DNA of 52,362 nucleotides from contig NZ_SDGK01000013.1 in NCBI RefSeq assembly GCF_004521965.1, forward strand, positions 1-52,362. Reading direction: 5' to 3'. Both the position numbers and the translations under genes were made by a program. Under the pieces are notes generated by a model. It worked only from the letters and a program-made list of their open reading frames with translations, had not been told where the DNA came from and searched no databases. The DNA comes from Weissella cibaria. GTDB lineage: Bacteria > Bacillota > Bacilli > Lactobacillales > Lactobacillaceae. Shown piece by piece: positions 8,387-15,723 of this stretch (position 1 is the first letter of the stretch; each line of letters opens with the position of its first letter).

Positions 8387-9535
8387 ATGAGTAAATATTA
8401 TAAAATTGCGATAGCGTTGGCGGTGTCGACCTTTGCAATTTGGACAACCGAATTTGTGCCAGTGGGGATGCTAACTGATATTGCGCAGGACATGCATGTA
8501 TCAACGGGAATGATTGGTCTGCTGGTTACGGGTTACACGATTGCCCAGGCAATAGGCGCACCCATTGCAACTAGCTTTGTCGGGCGAATTGCACGACGAC
8601 AATTGTTTGCCGGGCTGATGATGGCCTTTGCAGTGGTGAATTTGTTATCAGCAATCGCACCAACTTATGGCACTTTGCTGGTGACACGGGCTTTAACGGC
8701 GGTCGTGCATGGCGTATTTTTTGCTACGGCAGCGGTGTATTTAACCAAGTTAGCGCCAATCGATAAAAAAGGTGAGGCCGCTTCTTGGCTATTCGGTAGT
8801 TTGTTTGGGGTGCCGTTTGGGCCCTATTTGGGTGAGGCAGTCGGCTGGCGTGCCACCACGTTTGCCGTCGTTGGTTTGTTAGGTCTACTTGGGTGGTTTG
8901 GGGTACTAACGCAAGTACTTAAAACGTCTGCACCAATAGTGGCCGATAATCAACTGGCGGGAATTATTACGGTGATTCGTTATCCGAAAATTTCGTTAAC
9001 ATTATTAATGGCTACACTAGGTTTTGGCTCGTCGTTTGTGCTATACACATATATTCGGCCGTATTTGCACCAGGTGACTGGGGTTAGTACAGCAGGAGTT
9101 GTCGGTGTCTTGGTTCTATATGGTGCTTTCGTGACCATCGGAAACGTGATGGGTGGTCGGTTAGCAAATCGACAAGCGCTAGGGTTTGTCACTGGTATTC
9201 TGGTTGCACAAATTGTGGTGCAGTTGCTACAGCTGCTACTTTTGCCACGTCAGGGTTGGTATCTGTAGGAAATTGCTTTACTTGGGCTGGTGGCTTGCAT
9301 GGGGAACGCCTCACTACAAAGCCGTATTATTATGACGACGACCAAGTTAGCGCCGGCGCATACGGATGTCGCATCCGCATTAAACGTGTCAGCGTTGAAT
9401 TTTGGTATTGCTGGTGGATCGTTTGTTGGTAATGCGGTGATGAACGATGCTGGTGTGCAGATGTTGCCGTTAGTTGGCGCCATAATCGGTACGGTGGCTG
9501 TTTTAGTCGTCGTCTTATTAAGCCGTATTAACTAG
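8387..9535 (+). pseudogene. MFS transporter (AraJ-like) interrupted by an in-frame TAG
   Basis: The frame reads as a 12-helix MFS drug or sugar exporter of about 382 residues, beginning MSKYYKIAIALAV with the EFVPVGML motif in helix 1. A TAG at 9266-9268 cuts it at residue 293. The same frame then continues without shift through two more helices (EIALLGLVACMGN onward) to 9535. A single base change from a sense codon explains this. The truncated product has about nine to ten helices and is probably not functional. GAGGTGTTGAG precedes the ATG. Confidence 0.85.
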
Positions 9536-9543
9536 TTTCTATG

Positions 9544-9577
9544 AAACGGACATTTCGATTTGAAGCGTCCGTTTTTT
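9544..9577 (+). terminator. Intrinsic terminator after the MFS pseudogene
   Basis: AAACGGAC pairs with GTCCGTTT, followed by a T run. Confidence 0.85.
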
Positions 9578-9646
9578 CTGATGTTCTAGAATCTTCGCAT
9601 ATTAGGTATATACTAAAATTAGATTTTTTTGCAGGAGGACAAAATT

Positions 9647-10591
9647 GTGGCAATAGAACCAGTTAAAGCACAGGATGTTTGGAAGGACGTCGGGAAGAGC
9701 GTGTCGTTCGTTGTGTTAAAGTTGCGACGAGATAATTTAGCAAATGACCAGGCGGCTATTGCGGAATTTGCAGATCGTTCGCAGGCAATTATCCGTTCAA
9801 TGCACATCCGCGCAGCTGATGATCAATTGAAGGTGTCGATTGGGTTCAGCCGCACGGCATGGGATTATTTATTCCCAAGTGTACCGGTGCCCAAGCAGTT
9901 GGAAACTTATACCACATTGCAGGGACCAAAGTACAACATGCCGGCATCTGAAGGCGATGTCTTTTTGCACGTACGCGCCGTTTCTGAGGCGACGGTTTAT
10001 GAAGTCGTTCGTCAATTTATGGTCTTTTTAGAGCCAATTGCAACGGTGGTTGATGAAACGAAAGGCTTCCGTTACTTTGAAGGGCGTGCCATTATTGGTT
10101 TTATCGATGGGACAGAAGCGCCGGGAGAATATGATGCGGCAGACTATGCCTTGGTCGGGGATGAAGACCCAGAGTATGAGAATGGGTCGTATGCCTTTGC
10201 ACAAAAGTGGTTACACGATATGGACTTCTGGGGCAAGTTGAAGACTGAAGAACAGGAAAAGGCTGTTGGTCGTCATAAGTTTGATGATTTGGAACTTGAA
10301 GATGATGAGAAGTTCCACAACGCACACAATGTTGCCGCCAAAGTTGAAATCGATGGTGAGGAACAAAAGGTTGTGCGGATGAATGTGCCGTTTTCAGATC
10401 CGGCCAGCGGTAAAACAGGGACGTACTTTATTGGTTATTCACGGTACTGGTCGGTTACCAAAGCGATGTTACAGCAGATGGTGGATATGTCTGATTATTT
10501 GTTAACGTTCTCGACCATTCAGTCTGGTCAATTATTCTTCGTGCCATCACGAGATAAGTTAGCTGAGATCGCAGATGGTGAATTATTTTAA
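9647..10591 (+). CDS. Dyp-type heme peroxidase
   Basis: DyP enzymes use heme and peroxide to oxidise dyes or, in some bacteria, act in the cytosol on iron or stress substrates. The 314-residue protein shows the family motif GFIDG near residue 151, with the distal Asp, followed by TEAPGEY, GSYAFAQKW and a candidate proximal His in FHNAHN. The end (GTYFIGYSRY) is also typical. The start is GTG at 9647, eight bases after AGGAGG; the TTG at 9629 lies before the ribosome site. There is no twin-arginine signal. A TATACT -10 at 9609 lies in a TTAG/CTAA-bounded repeat. It is monocistronic. Confidence 0.88.
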   Translation: MAIEPVKAQDVWKDVGKSVSFVVLKLRRDNLANDQAAIAEFADRSQAIIRSMHIRAADDQLKVSIGFSRTAWDYLFPSVPVPKQLETYTTLQGPKYNMPASEGDVFLHVRAVSEATVYEVVRQFMVFLEPIATVVDETKGFRYFEGRAIIGFIDGTEAPGEYDAADYALVGDEDPEYENGSYAFAQKWLHDMDFWGKLKTEEQEKAVGRHKFDDLELEDDEKFHNAHNVAAKVEIDGEEQKVVRMNVPFSDPASGKTGTYFIGYSRYWSVTKAMLQQMVDMSDYLLTFSTIQSGQLFFVPSRDKLAEIADGELF

Positions 10592-10596
10592 TTTCT

Positions 10597-10637
10597 AACG
10601 GTTTTGACGCTTAAGTTGGCAGCAAAACCGTTTTTTT
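10597..10637 (+). terminator. Intrinsic terminator of the Dyp peroxidase gene
   Basis: A perfect 10-bp stem AACGGTTTTG/CAAAACCGTT is followed by seven T residues. Confidence 0.9.
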
Positions 10638-10731
10638 GAGGATAACTGGCTTACAAAACGAGAATCTCTTTATTTTTGTCGTAAAAAATTAAAGGTGAAA
10701 CAGGTTTTTGTTCGTATGCGATTAGCCGATA

Positions 10732-10925
10732 TGTGGATAACTTGTTCATAAGTATGTGGACTGACTGTGGACAAACTGTGGAAAAAACGCGTTCATAAAC
10801 TCATCGTTTCCTCATAATTCAATGTGGTTATTAACATGTTATTCACAAACCTGAGGTTTATGAAAAACCCTTTTGTGGAAATGTGGAAAAGTTAAATCCG
10901 CAATTTAGCCTATTTTGGTGGATAA
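10732..10925. other. Cluster of DnaA-box-like 9-mers in a gene-free region
   Basis: Nine sites match the DnaA box (TTATCCACA, or TGTGGATAA on the other strand) with at most two mismatches. The site at 10732 is exact. One-mismatch sites are at 10766, 10777, 10839 (opposite orientation), 10882 and 10917. Two-mismatch sites are at 10755, 10823 and 10874. The sites at 10755, 10766 and 10777 are exactly 11 bases apart, one helical turn. The surrounding 10638-11126 has no ORF. No dnaA or dnaN is nearby and gene direction does not change, so this is not an obvious oriC. Confidence 0.7.
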
Positions 10926-10965
10926 ATGATGTCGTGTTTGTAAGCGGTTAATGTTGTCACGCCAA

Positions 10966-11020
10966 TAAACCCTAAATGCGATTAAAAAAGGTTAAAGAAC
11001 CCCAAGTAAACCCTAAAGCC
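10966..11020. repeat. Two TAAACCCTAAA direct repeats
   Basis: The 11-mer TAAACCCTAAA occurs twice about 43 bases apart between the DnaA-box cluster and the ezrA promoter. Its role is not known. Confidence 0.5.
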
Positions 11021-11030
11021 TGTCTTGTTT

Positions 11031-11059
11031 TTAGAGTTAATGGTCGTTACAGTGATAAT
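11031..11059 (+). promoter_or_regulatory. Promoter of ezrA
   Basis: TTAGAG (11031-11036) and GATAAT (11054-11059) are separated by 17 bases, about 70 bases before ezrA. Confidence 0.5.
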
Positions 11060-11126
11060 CTAGTAGGTAGATAATTCCCGATAGTAAGGAGTTTGGTGAA
11101 TAGTGGATTCACCAGGGTGATAAAGC

Positions 11127-12860
11127 ATGACACAGATTGGACATATCGTAATTGGCCTTATCGTTGTAGTAGCGGCCATTTACCTGATTATCTTTGTCTC
11201 GCAACGATTGACTGCGCGTAAAGTTGCCAAGTTACTTCGCAAGAAAGAAAAACTCGCTGAAATTCCAATGCGTGACCGACTTGTGAAGGGACGTCAATTA
11301 AGTTTGACTGGCCAATCTTTGAAACAGTTCCAATTGTTGGAAGGCAAATATGGATATCTAGAAACGACTGGGTTTAAGGATATTGAAGAGCAAGCAAATG
11401 CGGTTTTGTTTGAATCACAAGGATTAAACTTTGTGAAGACGGCGCAAGAGCTGAAAGAGTTGCAACAACAAATTCGTGATGCTGAAACGACCATTGAAGT
11501 TGTGAAGCAGGGTTTGGCTGACTTAGAAAAGTTAGATGAGGCACACAAAGACGCTCTTAAGGAACTAGAAGGTAAGTACCAAGAGTTGCGTAAGACGCTC
11601 CTATCACAGAACTTCAGTTTTGGGCCAGCGATTGATAAGCTAGAAGAAATTCTAGGATCGCTGGAAGATGATTTTGCAGAATTTGCCCGTTTAACTGAGG
11701 CAGGTGATCACGCAACGGCGGCCGGAATTTATGAAACGTTGGGGATGGAAACTAGCCAACTAGAACAACGTATTGAACAAATTCCCGCGTTGTATCAATC
11801 ATTGGATGATACGATTCCTGGTCAACTGGCAGAATTACAAGATGCCTATGACAAGATGGACGCAGAAGGGTTCCAATTTGAAACGAATATTGCTGCTGAA
11901 CTAGCGGATATTGAAGCACAACGCGTTGCAACGGTTGATGATTTAGCTGAATTAACCTTGAAGAAGGTGAGTGAGTCAATTGCGCAAATGGAAAGCCGTA
12001 CAGAAGTGTTGTACGAAACTTTCGAAGGTGAAGCAACCGCTGCACAACAGGTTTGGGAAAATAACGAGCAGTTGACAGCATATGTGGTTCACAATAAGCG
12101 GCAAAATCATGACTTATATATCGAGCTAGATCGATTGAATCAAGATTTTGTCTTTACCAAGGACGAAGTTGGCCAAGTGCATAGCTGGGAGATGCAATTA
12201 TCAAATGTTTCGGTTGGTTTGGAAGAACTAAAGGAAGCGATTGCGAAGCATGAAGTTGTCTTTTCAACTTTGGCTGACAAGCAAACGGCGCTTCGTGAAG
12301 AATTGGAACGCGTTGAGCATGAGCAGGTTGCCATGTGGCAAGACCTTAAGGAATTGCCAGTTGCTGTACAGCAATCACGCAATCGTGTGACCTTGCTTTC
12401 CGATAAAATTCGCCAAATCCAACGGTCATTTGAGCGTCAAGGCTTGCCTGGCTTGCCTAAGGATTACATGGACTTCTTCTTTGCGGTGAACGATGAGCTT
12501 GGTCGTTTGAAGCAACAACTTGATTTGTCACGTATCAATGTTGATGATGTTTTGCGTCAACTGAGCATTGTTACAGCTGACTTAGACACATTGCAAGAAA
12601 ATACAGATAATTTAGTGGAAGCTGCGTCAGTTACGGAACGCTTGGTCCGTAAGGCGCTGTTATATCGGGATAACGCAGAAGTTGTGCAAGCGACGCAACA
12701 AGCGCGTTACTACTACGAAACAGATTATGATTACGTGCGAGCCATGACGATACTCGGCAGTGTTTTGGATCAGGTTGAACCTGAGACGACGTCACGGATT
12801 ATCAATGCCTATCATCAAGAACAGGCAACGTTGCAAGCTGAATTTTCTGAACAAAATTAA
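11127..12860 (+). CDS. ezrA: Septation ring formation regulator EzrA
   Basis: EzrA is a membrane-anchored division protein that restrains and organises FtsZ rings in Firmicutes. The 577-residue length is usual. One N-terminal membrane segment (GLIVVVAAIYLIIFVS at about 9-24) is followed by a basic stretch and then an almost entirely coiled-coil, Glu/Gln-rich cytosolic part made of spectrin-like repeats. The start is ATG with weak CAGGGTGATAAAG upstream. It is monocistronic, and the DnaA-box cluster lies in its upstream region. Confidence 0.9.
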   Translation: MTQIGHIVIGLIVVVAAIYLIIFVSQRLTARKVAKLLRKKEKLAEIPMRDRLVKGRQLSLTGQSLKQFQLLEGKYGYLETTGFKDIEEQANAVLFESQGLNFVKTAQELKELQQQIRDAETTIEVVKQGLADLEKLDEAHKDALKELEGKYQELRKTLLSQNFSFGPAIDKLEEILGSLEDDFAEFARLTEAGDHATAAGIYETLGMETSQLEQRIEQIPALYQSLDDTIPGQLAELQDAYDKMDAEGFQFETNIAAELADIEAQRVATVDDLAELTLKKVSESIAQMESRTEVLYETFEGEATAAQQVWENNEQLTAYVVHNKRQNHDLYIELDRLNQDFVFTKDEVGQVHSWEMQLSNVSVGLEELKEAIAKHEVVFSTLADKQTALREELERVEHEQVAMWQDLKELPVAVQQSRNRVTLLSDKIRQIQRSFERQGLPGLPKDYMDFFFAVNDELGRLKQQLDLSRINVDDVLRQLSIVTADLDTLQENTDNLVEAASVTERLVRKALLYRDNAEVVQATQQARYYYETDYDYVRAMTILGSVLDQVEPETTSRIINAYHQEQATLQAEFSEQN

Positions 12861-12877
12861 AGACAACGTCCGATATG

Positions 12878-12913
12878 AGACGCCTTGTTACGGCCGTTAA
12901 CAAAGCGTCTTTG
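12878..12913 (+). terminator. Probable terminator of ezrA
   Basis: AGACGCcTTGTTA pairs with TAACAAaGCGTCT around a short GC-rich loop; the T run after it is short. Confidence 0.6.
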
Positions 12914-12936
12914 ATTTTGGATGAGTTCCTTTTTTA

Positions 12937-12965
12937 TTGTAAGTGCATAGGTAAACGACTACACT
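12937..12965 (+). promoter_or_regulatory. Promoter of the ThiE-like gene
   Basis: TTGTAA (12937-12942) and TACACT (12960-12965) have a 17-base spacer. Confidence 0.6.
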
Positions 12966-13004
12966 TAAAGCAATAAATAAAGCAGGTCTTCGGAGGTAGA
13001 AATC

Positions 13005-13718
13005 ATGGAATTTAAGGCAGAACAATTAGCAAGTACGTTAATCATCGGTTCTGACTACGTTGCAGATGTTGCAGGATTTTCAGATAAGGCTGTGAATGCC
13101 GGTGTGACGATGATTATTTTAAATGAAACTCGTTTAGAAGGCGTTGAAAAGCAAAACTTGGCGCAATACATTCGGAACATTACGCGTGCAAAGCAAGTTG
13201 CCTTCCTGATTGCTGATGATGTGAAGTTGGCTGAAGCAGTTGCCGCAGATGGTGTGTACGTGAGTGATCGTCACCAAGTCGCTGAAATTTCAGCGGCGGC
13301 CGTGGCAGCTGACTTGTACACCGGTGTGTCAATCAACAATCGTACGGAATTGTTGGAAGATGTGCCAGCGGGCTTGGACTTTTACAGCGTTAGTCCGGTT
13401 TACCCAAGCGCGCACGGTGATGAAACGCAACCAATTGAGCACTTGGCTGGTTTAACGACTGTTGTACAAAACAGCACGTTGCCAGTTGTTGCAATGGGCG
13501 GCATTACAGTGGCCCGTCTGAAGGATATTGTGCGCATGGGCGTTCACGGAGCTGCTGCGGTTGATGCTTTTGTGAAGGCTCAAGATTTGGATGCCGTAGT
13601 GAAAGCGTTCAATGATACATTTGGCAGCATGACGGTTGACCAAGCATTGGGAAACACCCGCTATGGTTTAGCGATTCCGGGTAAGCACACGAATGCTATC
13701 CAAGGTGAATTGCACTAA
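13005..13718 (+). CDS. ThiE/TenI-like TIM-barrel protein, degenerate active site
   Basis: The 237-residue protein aligns in outline with thiamine-phosphate synthase. DGVYVSDRH falls where ThiE has DGVHLGQ, DFYSVSPVYPSAHGDE where ThiE has the GPxFPTxTK loop, and VVAMGGI where the phosphate-binding GGI lies. The early QLRxK substrate-binding motif is replaced by ILNETR, and the TxTK residues are lost. It has an extra tail of about 30 residues. It stands alone with no thiamine genes or TPP riboswitch. It is probably a ThiE/TenI-family protein with a changed role. CGGAGGTAGAAATC precedes ATG. Confidence 0.65.
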   Translation: MEFKAEQLASTLIIGSDYVADVAGFSDKAVNAGVTMIILNETRLEGVEKQNLAQYIRNITRAKQVAFLIADDVKLAEAVAADGVYVSDRHQVAEISAAAVAADLYTGVSINNRTELLEDVPAGLDFYSVSPVYPSAHGDETQPIEHLAGLTTVVQNSTLPVVAMGGITVARLKDIVRMGVHGAAAVDAFVKAQDLDAVVKAFNDTFGSMTVDQALGNTRYGLAIPGKHTNAIQGELH

Positions 13719-13739
13719 CAAATAATACGAATCTGAAAT

Positions 13740-13774
13740 TAGACCACGCTTTGTTCAAAGTTTGGTCTTTTTTT
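13740..13774 (+). terminator. Intrinsic terminator after the ThiE-like gene
   Basis: AGACCA..CTTTG and CAAAG..TGGTCT form an interrupted stem around a short loop, followed by a T run. Confidence 0.8.
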
Positions 13775-13862
13775 GTTGGCATAATGAAAACAATATTTGG
13801 TATCAAACTAATTATATTTGATATGATGTATATGAAATATATATTTAACAGGGAAATAAAAT

Positions 13863-14084
13863 ATGACACATGAATTTTTGCTTGAATTGGCTAAGATGAT
13901 GGATGATCATTTTGATACAACATCAATTGAACGCCTAGTTAGCTATGAAACAACGGGGATGACGAAATCATCGAAGCTAGTGACATCGGTCATTGGGCTG
14001 ACTGAATTGCGCGATCCAAATTGGTTGGAAGAAGCGAAGCCAGAATTGGTTGCAGCTGTTCAAGTGTTAAAGAACAGTAAGTAA
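13863..14084 (+). CDS. Small hypothetical protein, 73 residues
   Basis: I do not recognise this protein. It starts at ATG with weak AGGGAAAT upstream. It looks soluble, acidic and mostly helical (MTHEFLLELAKMMDDHF, then SIERLVSYETTG and a C-terminal helix ending VLKNSK). It has no membrane segment or cysteine. It has its own upstream AT-rich promoter region and shares a terminator with the convergent permease gene. Coding is likely because the codon use and the compact promoter-gene-terminator layout fit its neighbours. Confidence 0.65.
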   Translation: MTHEFLLELAKMMDDHFDTTSIERLVSYETTGMTKSSKLVTSVIGLTELRDPNWLEEAKPELVAAVQVLKNSK

Positions 14085-14108
14085 AAAAGATATTGAGGCG
14101 TAAGACGT

Positions 14109-14156
14109 GAAAAGCCGCCAATCTCCTGATTAAAAATCGGGGGATTGGCGGCTTTT
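14109..14156. terminator. Bidirectional terminator
   Basis: A long stem begins with GAAAAGCCGCCAATC and closes with GATTGGCGGCTTTT. A-run and T-run flanks fit termination in both directions between convergent genes. Confidence 0.85.
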
Positions 14157-14170
14157 GTGTCGATTAATAA

Positions 14171-15478
14171 TTAATGAGCGACGATAAATAAGAAAATCAA
14201 GAAGATAGCTGCCAGAGCGTACATCAGTGGGTGTACCTTGCCAGCTCGTTTAGTGGCAATCATCATGATTGGGTACAAGATAAAGCCAAGGGCGATACCA
14301 TCTGAAATTGAGTATGTCAGTGGCATGCCAATCACAATTAAGAACGCCGGTGCGGCGATTGCAAAATCATCCCAATTAATATTACGCAAGTTTTCGGCCA
14401 TCAAAACCCCAACCACAATCAACGCTGGTGCGGTGACTTGTGAGGTAACAACCGACAACAATGGTGAAAATAGTAGGGCGAAAACGAACAAAATACCAGT
14501 CGTAACTGACGTCAAACCCGAACGGCCACCAACCGCCATTCCGGCAGAAGACTCAACGTAAGCTGATGTAGGTGACGTTCCCAATACCGCACCAGCTGTC
14601 ATACCAACGGCGTCAGCCATCAAAGCCTTACCGGCACGAGGCATCTTACCGTCCTTCATGAATCCAGCTTGAGTGGCTAAACCAATCATCGTACCGGCAG
14701 TGTCAAAGAATGTCACAATCAGGAACGTCAAGACAACGGTAAACAATTGAAATGTATTGATATCCGTAATGTGGTTAATTGACTCACCAAAGGTTGGGGC
14801 CAACGATGGAGCTGACGAAATCAAGTGTGATGGCAGATCAATTAAACCAGAAATAATTCCGACAATTGCCGTAATAATCATCCCAATAAAAATTGCAGCT
14901 GGTACGCGCGTGGCAATTAAGATAAAGGTCACGATAATCCCAAAAATTGAGAGCAATGAGGTACCTGAGGTTAGATGCCCTAATGAGACCATTGTTGAGT
15001 CATTGGCCACAATCAAGCCAGCGTTTGCTAACCCGATAAAGGCAATGAACAGACCGATTCCAGCGGCGATGGCGACCTTTAAATCTTGTGGAATCATGTT
15101 AATGATGGTTTCACGGATTTTAAAGAATGTGAGCAACAAGAAGATAATGGCAGCGACCAAGACCCCGGCCATTGCTGTTTGCCAAGGAACCTTCATTCCG
15201 ATGACAACAGAATATGCGAAAAATGCATTAACCCCTAAGCCGGGTGCGATAGCAATTGGATAGCGCGCGACTAAGCCCATGAAAATTGTGGCAATGGCTG
15301 TGGCGACACCAGTAGCGGTGAAAACAGCGCCCTTGTCCATACCTGCTGCACCCAAAACAGTTGGGTTAACAAACAAAATATAGGCCATTGAAACGAAAGT
15401 CGTTAAACCGGCAATAATTTCAGTTCGGAAATTAGTTCCGAGCTCATCAAAGCGGAAGTATTTTGCAACAGAGTTCAT
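14171..15478 (-). CDS. Purine (adenine/guanine/hypoxanthine) permease, AzgA/PbuG type
   Basis: This 435-residue, roughly 12-14-helix membrane protein belongs to the AzgA branch of nucleobase-cation symporters. The signature GLTTFVSMAYILFVNP lies near residue 25, GLGVNAFFAYSVV near 85, and the binding-site stretch TSAYVESSAGMAVGG near 295. It imports purine bases for salvage. The start at 15478 follows AAAGGGGGCACAG on the minus strand; an upstream in-frame start has none. A TTGACG/TAAACT promoter and two PurBox-like sites lie upstream. No purine riboswitch fold is seen. Confidence 0.9.
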   Translation of the reverse strand: MNSVAKYFRFDELGTNFRTEIIAGLTTFVSMAYILFVNPTVLGAAGMDKGAVFTATGVATAIATIFMGLVARYPIAIAPGLGVNAFFAYSVVIGMKVPWQTAMAGVLVAAIIFLLLTFFKIRETIINMIPQDLKVAIAAGIGLFIAFIGLANAGLIVANDSTMVSLGHLTSGTSLLSIFGIIVTFILIATRVPAAIFIGMIITAIVGIISGLIDLPSHLISSAPSLAPTFGESINHITDINTFQLFTVVLTFLIVTFFDTAGTMIGLATQAGFMKDGKMPRAGKALMADAVGMTAGAVLGTSPTSAYVESSAGMAVGGRSGLTSVTTGILFVFALLFSPLLSVVTSQVTAPALIVVGVLMAENLRNINWDDFAIAAPAFLIVIGMPLTYSISDGIALGFILYPIMMIATKRAGKVHPLMYALAAIFLIFLFIVAH

Positions 15479-15528
15479 CTGTGCCCCCTTTAAATGTAAA
15501 AAATAATAAGTTCTTCCTAACGTTTCAT

Positions 15529-15557
15529 AGTTTAGGGGATCAAGTTTCAAACGTCAA
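15529..15557 (-). promoter_or_regulatory. Promoter of the purine permease gene
   Basis: On the minus strand TTGACG (15552-15557) and TAAACT (15529-15534) have a 17-base spacer. Confidence 0.7.
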
Positions 15558-15561
15558 CCGA

Positions 15562-15615
15562 AAAACCGAACAAATTACGTTTTGTAAGTTTTAACATACG
15601 TAAAAAGCGAACTTT
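15562..15615 (+). promoter_or_regulatory. Two PurBox-like sites upstream of the purine permease
   Basis: AAAACCGAACAAA (15562-15574) and AAAAGCGAACTTT (15603-15615) each match the PurR site AWWWCCGAACWWT at 12 of 13 positions. They are direct repeats with cores 41 bases apart, about four helical turns. They sit upstream of the permease -35 box. In Lactococcus PurR activates from such single boxes; in Bacillus PurR represses from inverted pairs. Confidence 0.6.
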
Positions 15616-15647
15616 ATTTTCCAGTTGATACATTATAAGCAAAATTT

Positions 15648-15676
15648 TTGGCTTCAGTTACGAAAATTGTTATACT
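15648..15676 (+). promoter_or_regulatory. Promoter of the P-type ATPase gene
   Basis: TTGGCT (15648-15653) and TATACT (15671-15676) have a 17-base spacer. Confidence 0.65.
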
Positions 15677-15723
15677 TTAACTGGGTAGCGATATGCCGAC
15701 AGCAAACAGAGGGGAGCCGACAT

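Noticed and set aside
10638-11126. Chromosomal origin oriC
   Set aside because: The DnaA boxes are dense, but dnaA, dnaN and rpmH are absent, and genes run in the + direction on both sides, so there is no strand switch as at an origin.
14757-15263. 168-residue ORF on the + strand
   Set aside because: It is the antisense of the purine permease, whose frame has strong family motifs; the reading is an Ile/Lys/Pro-rich shadow without a ribosome site.
15480-15620. Purine riboswitch before the permease
   Set aside because: The conserved loop and junction bases of the purine aptamer are not seen on the minus strand; PurBox-like sites explain regulation better.
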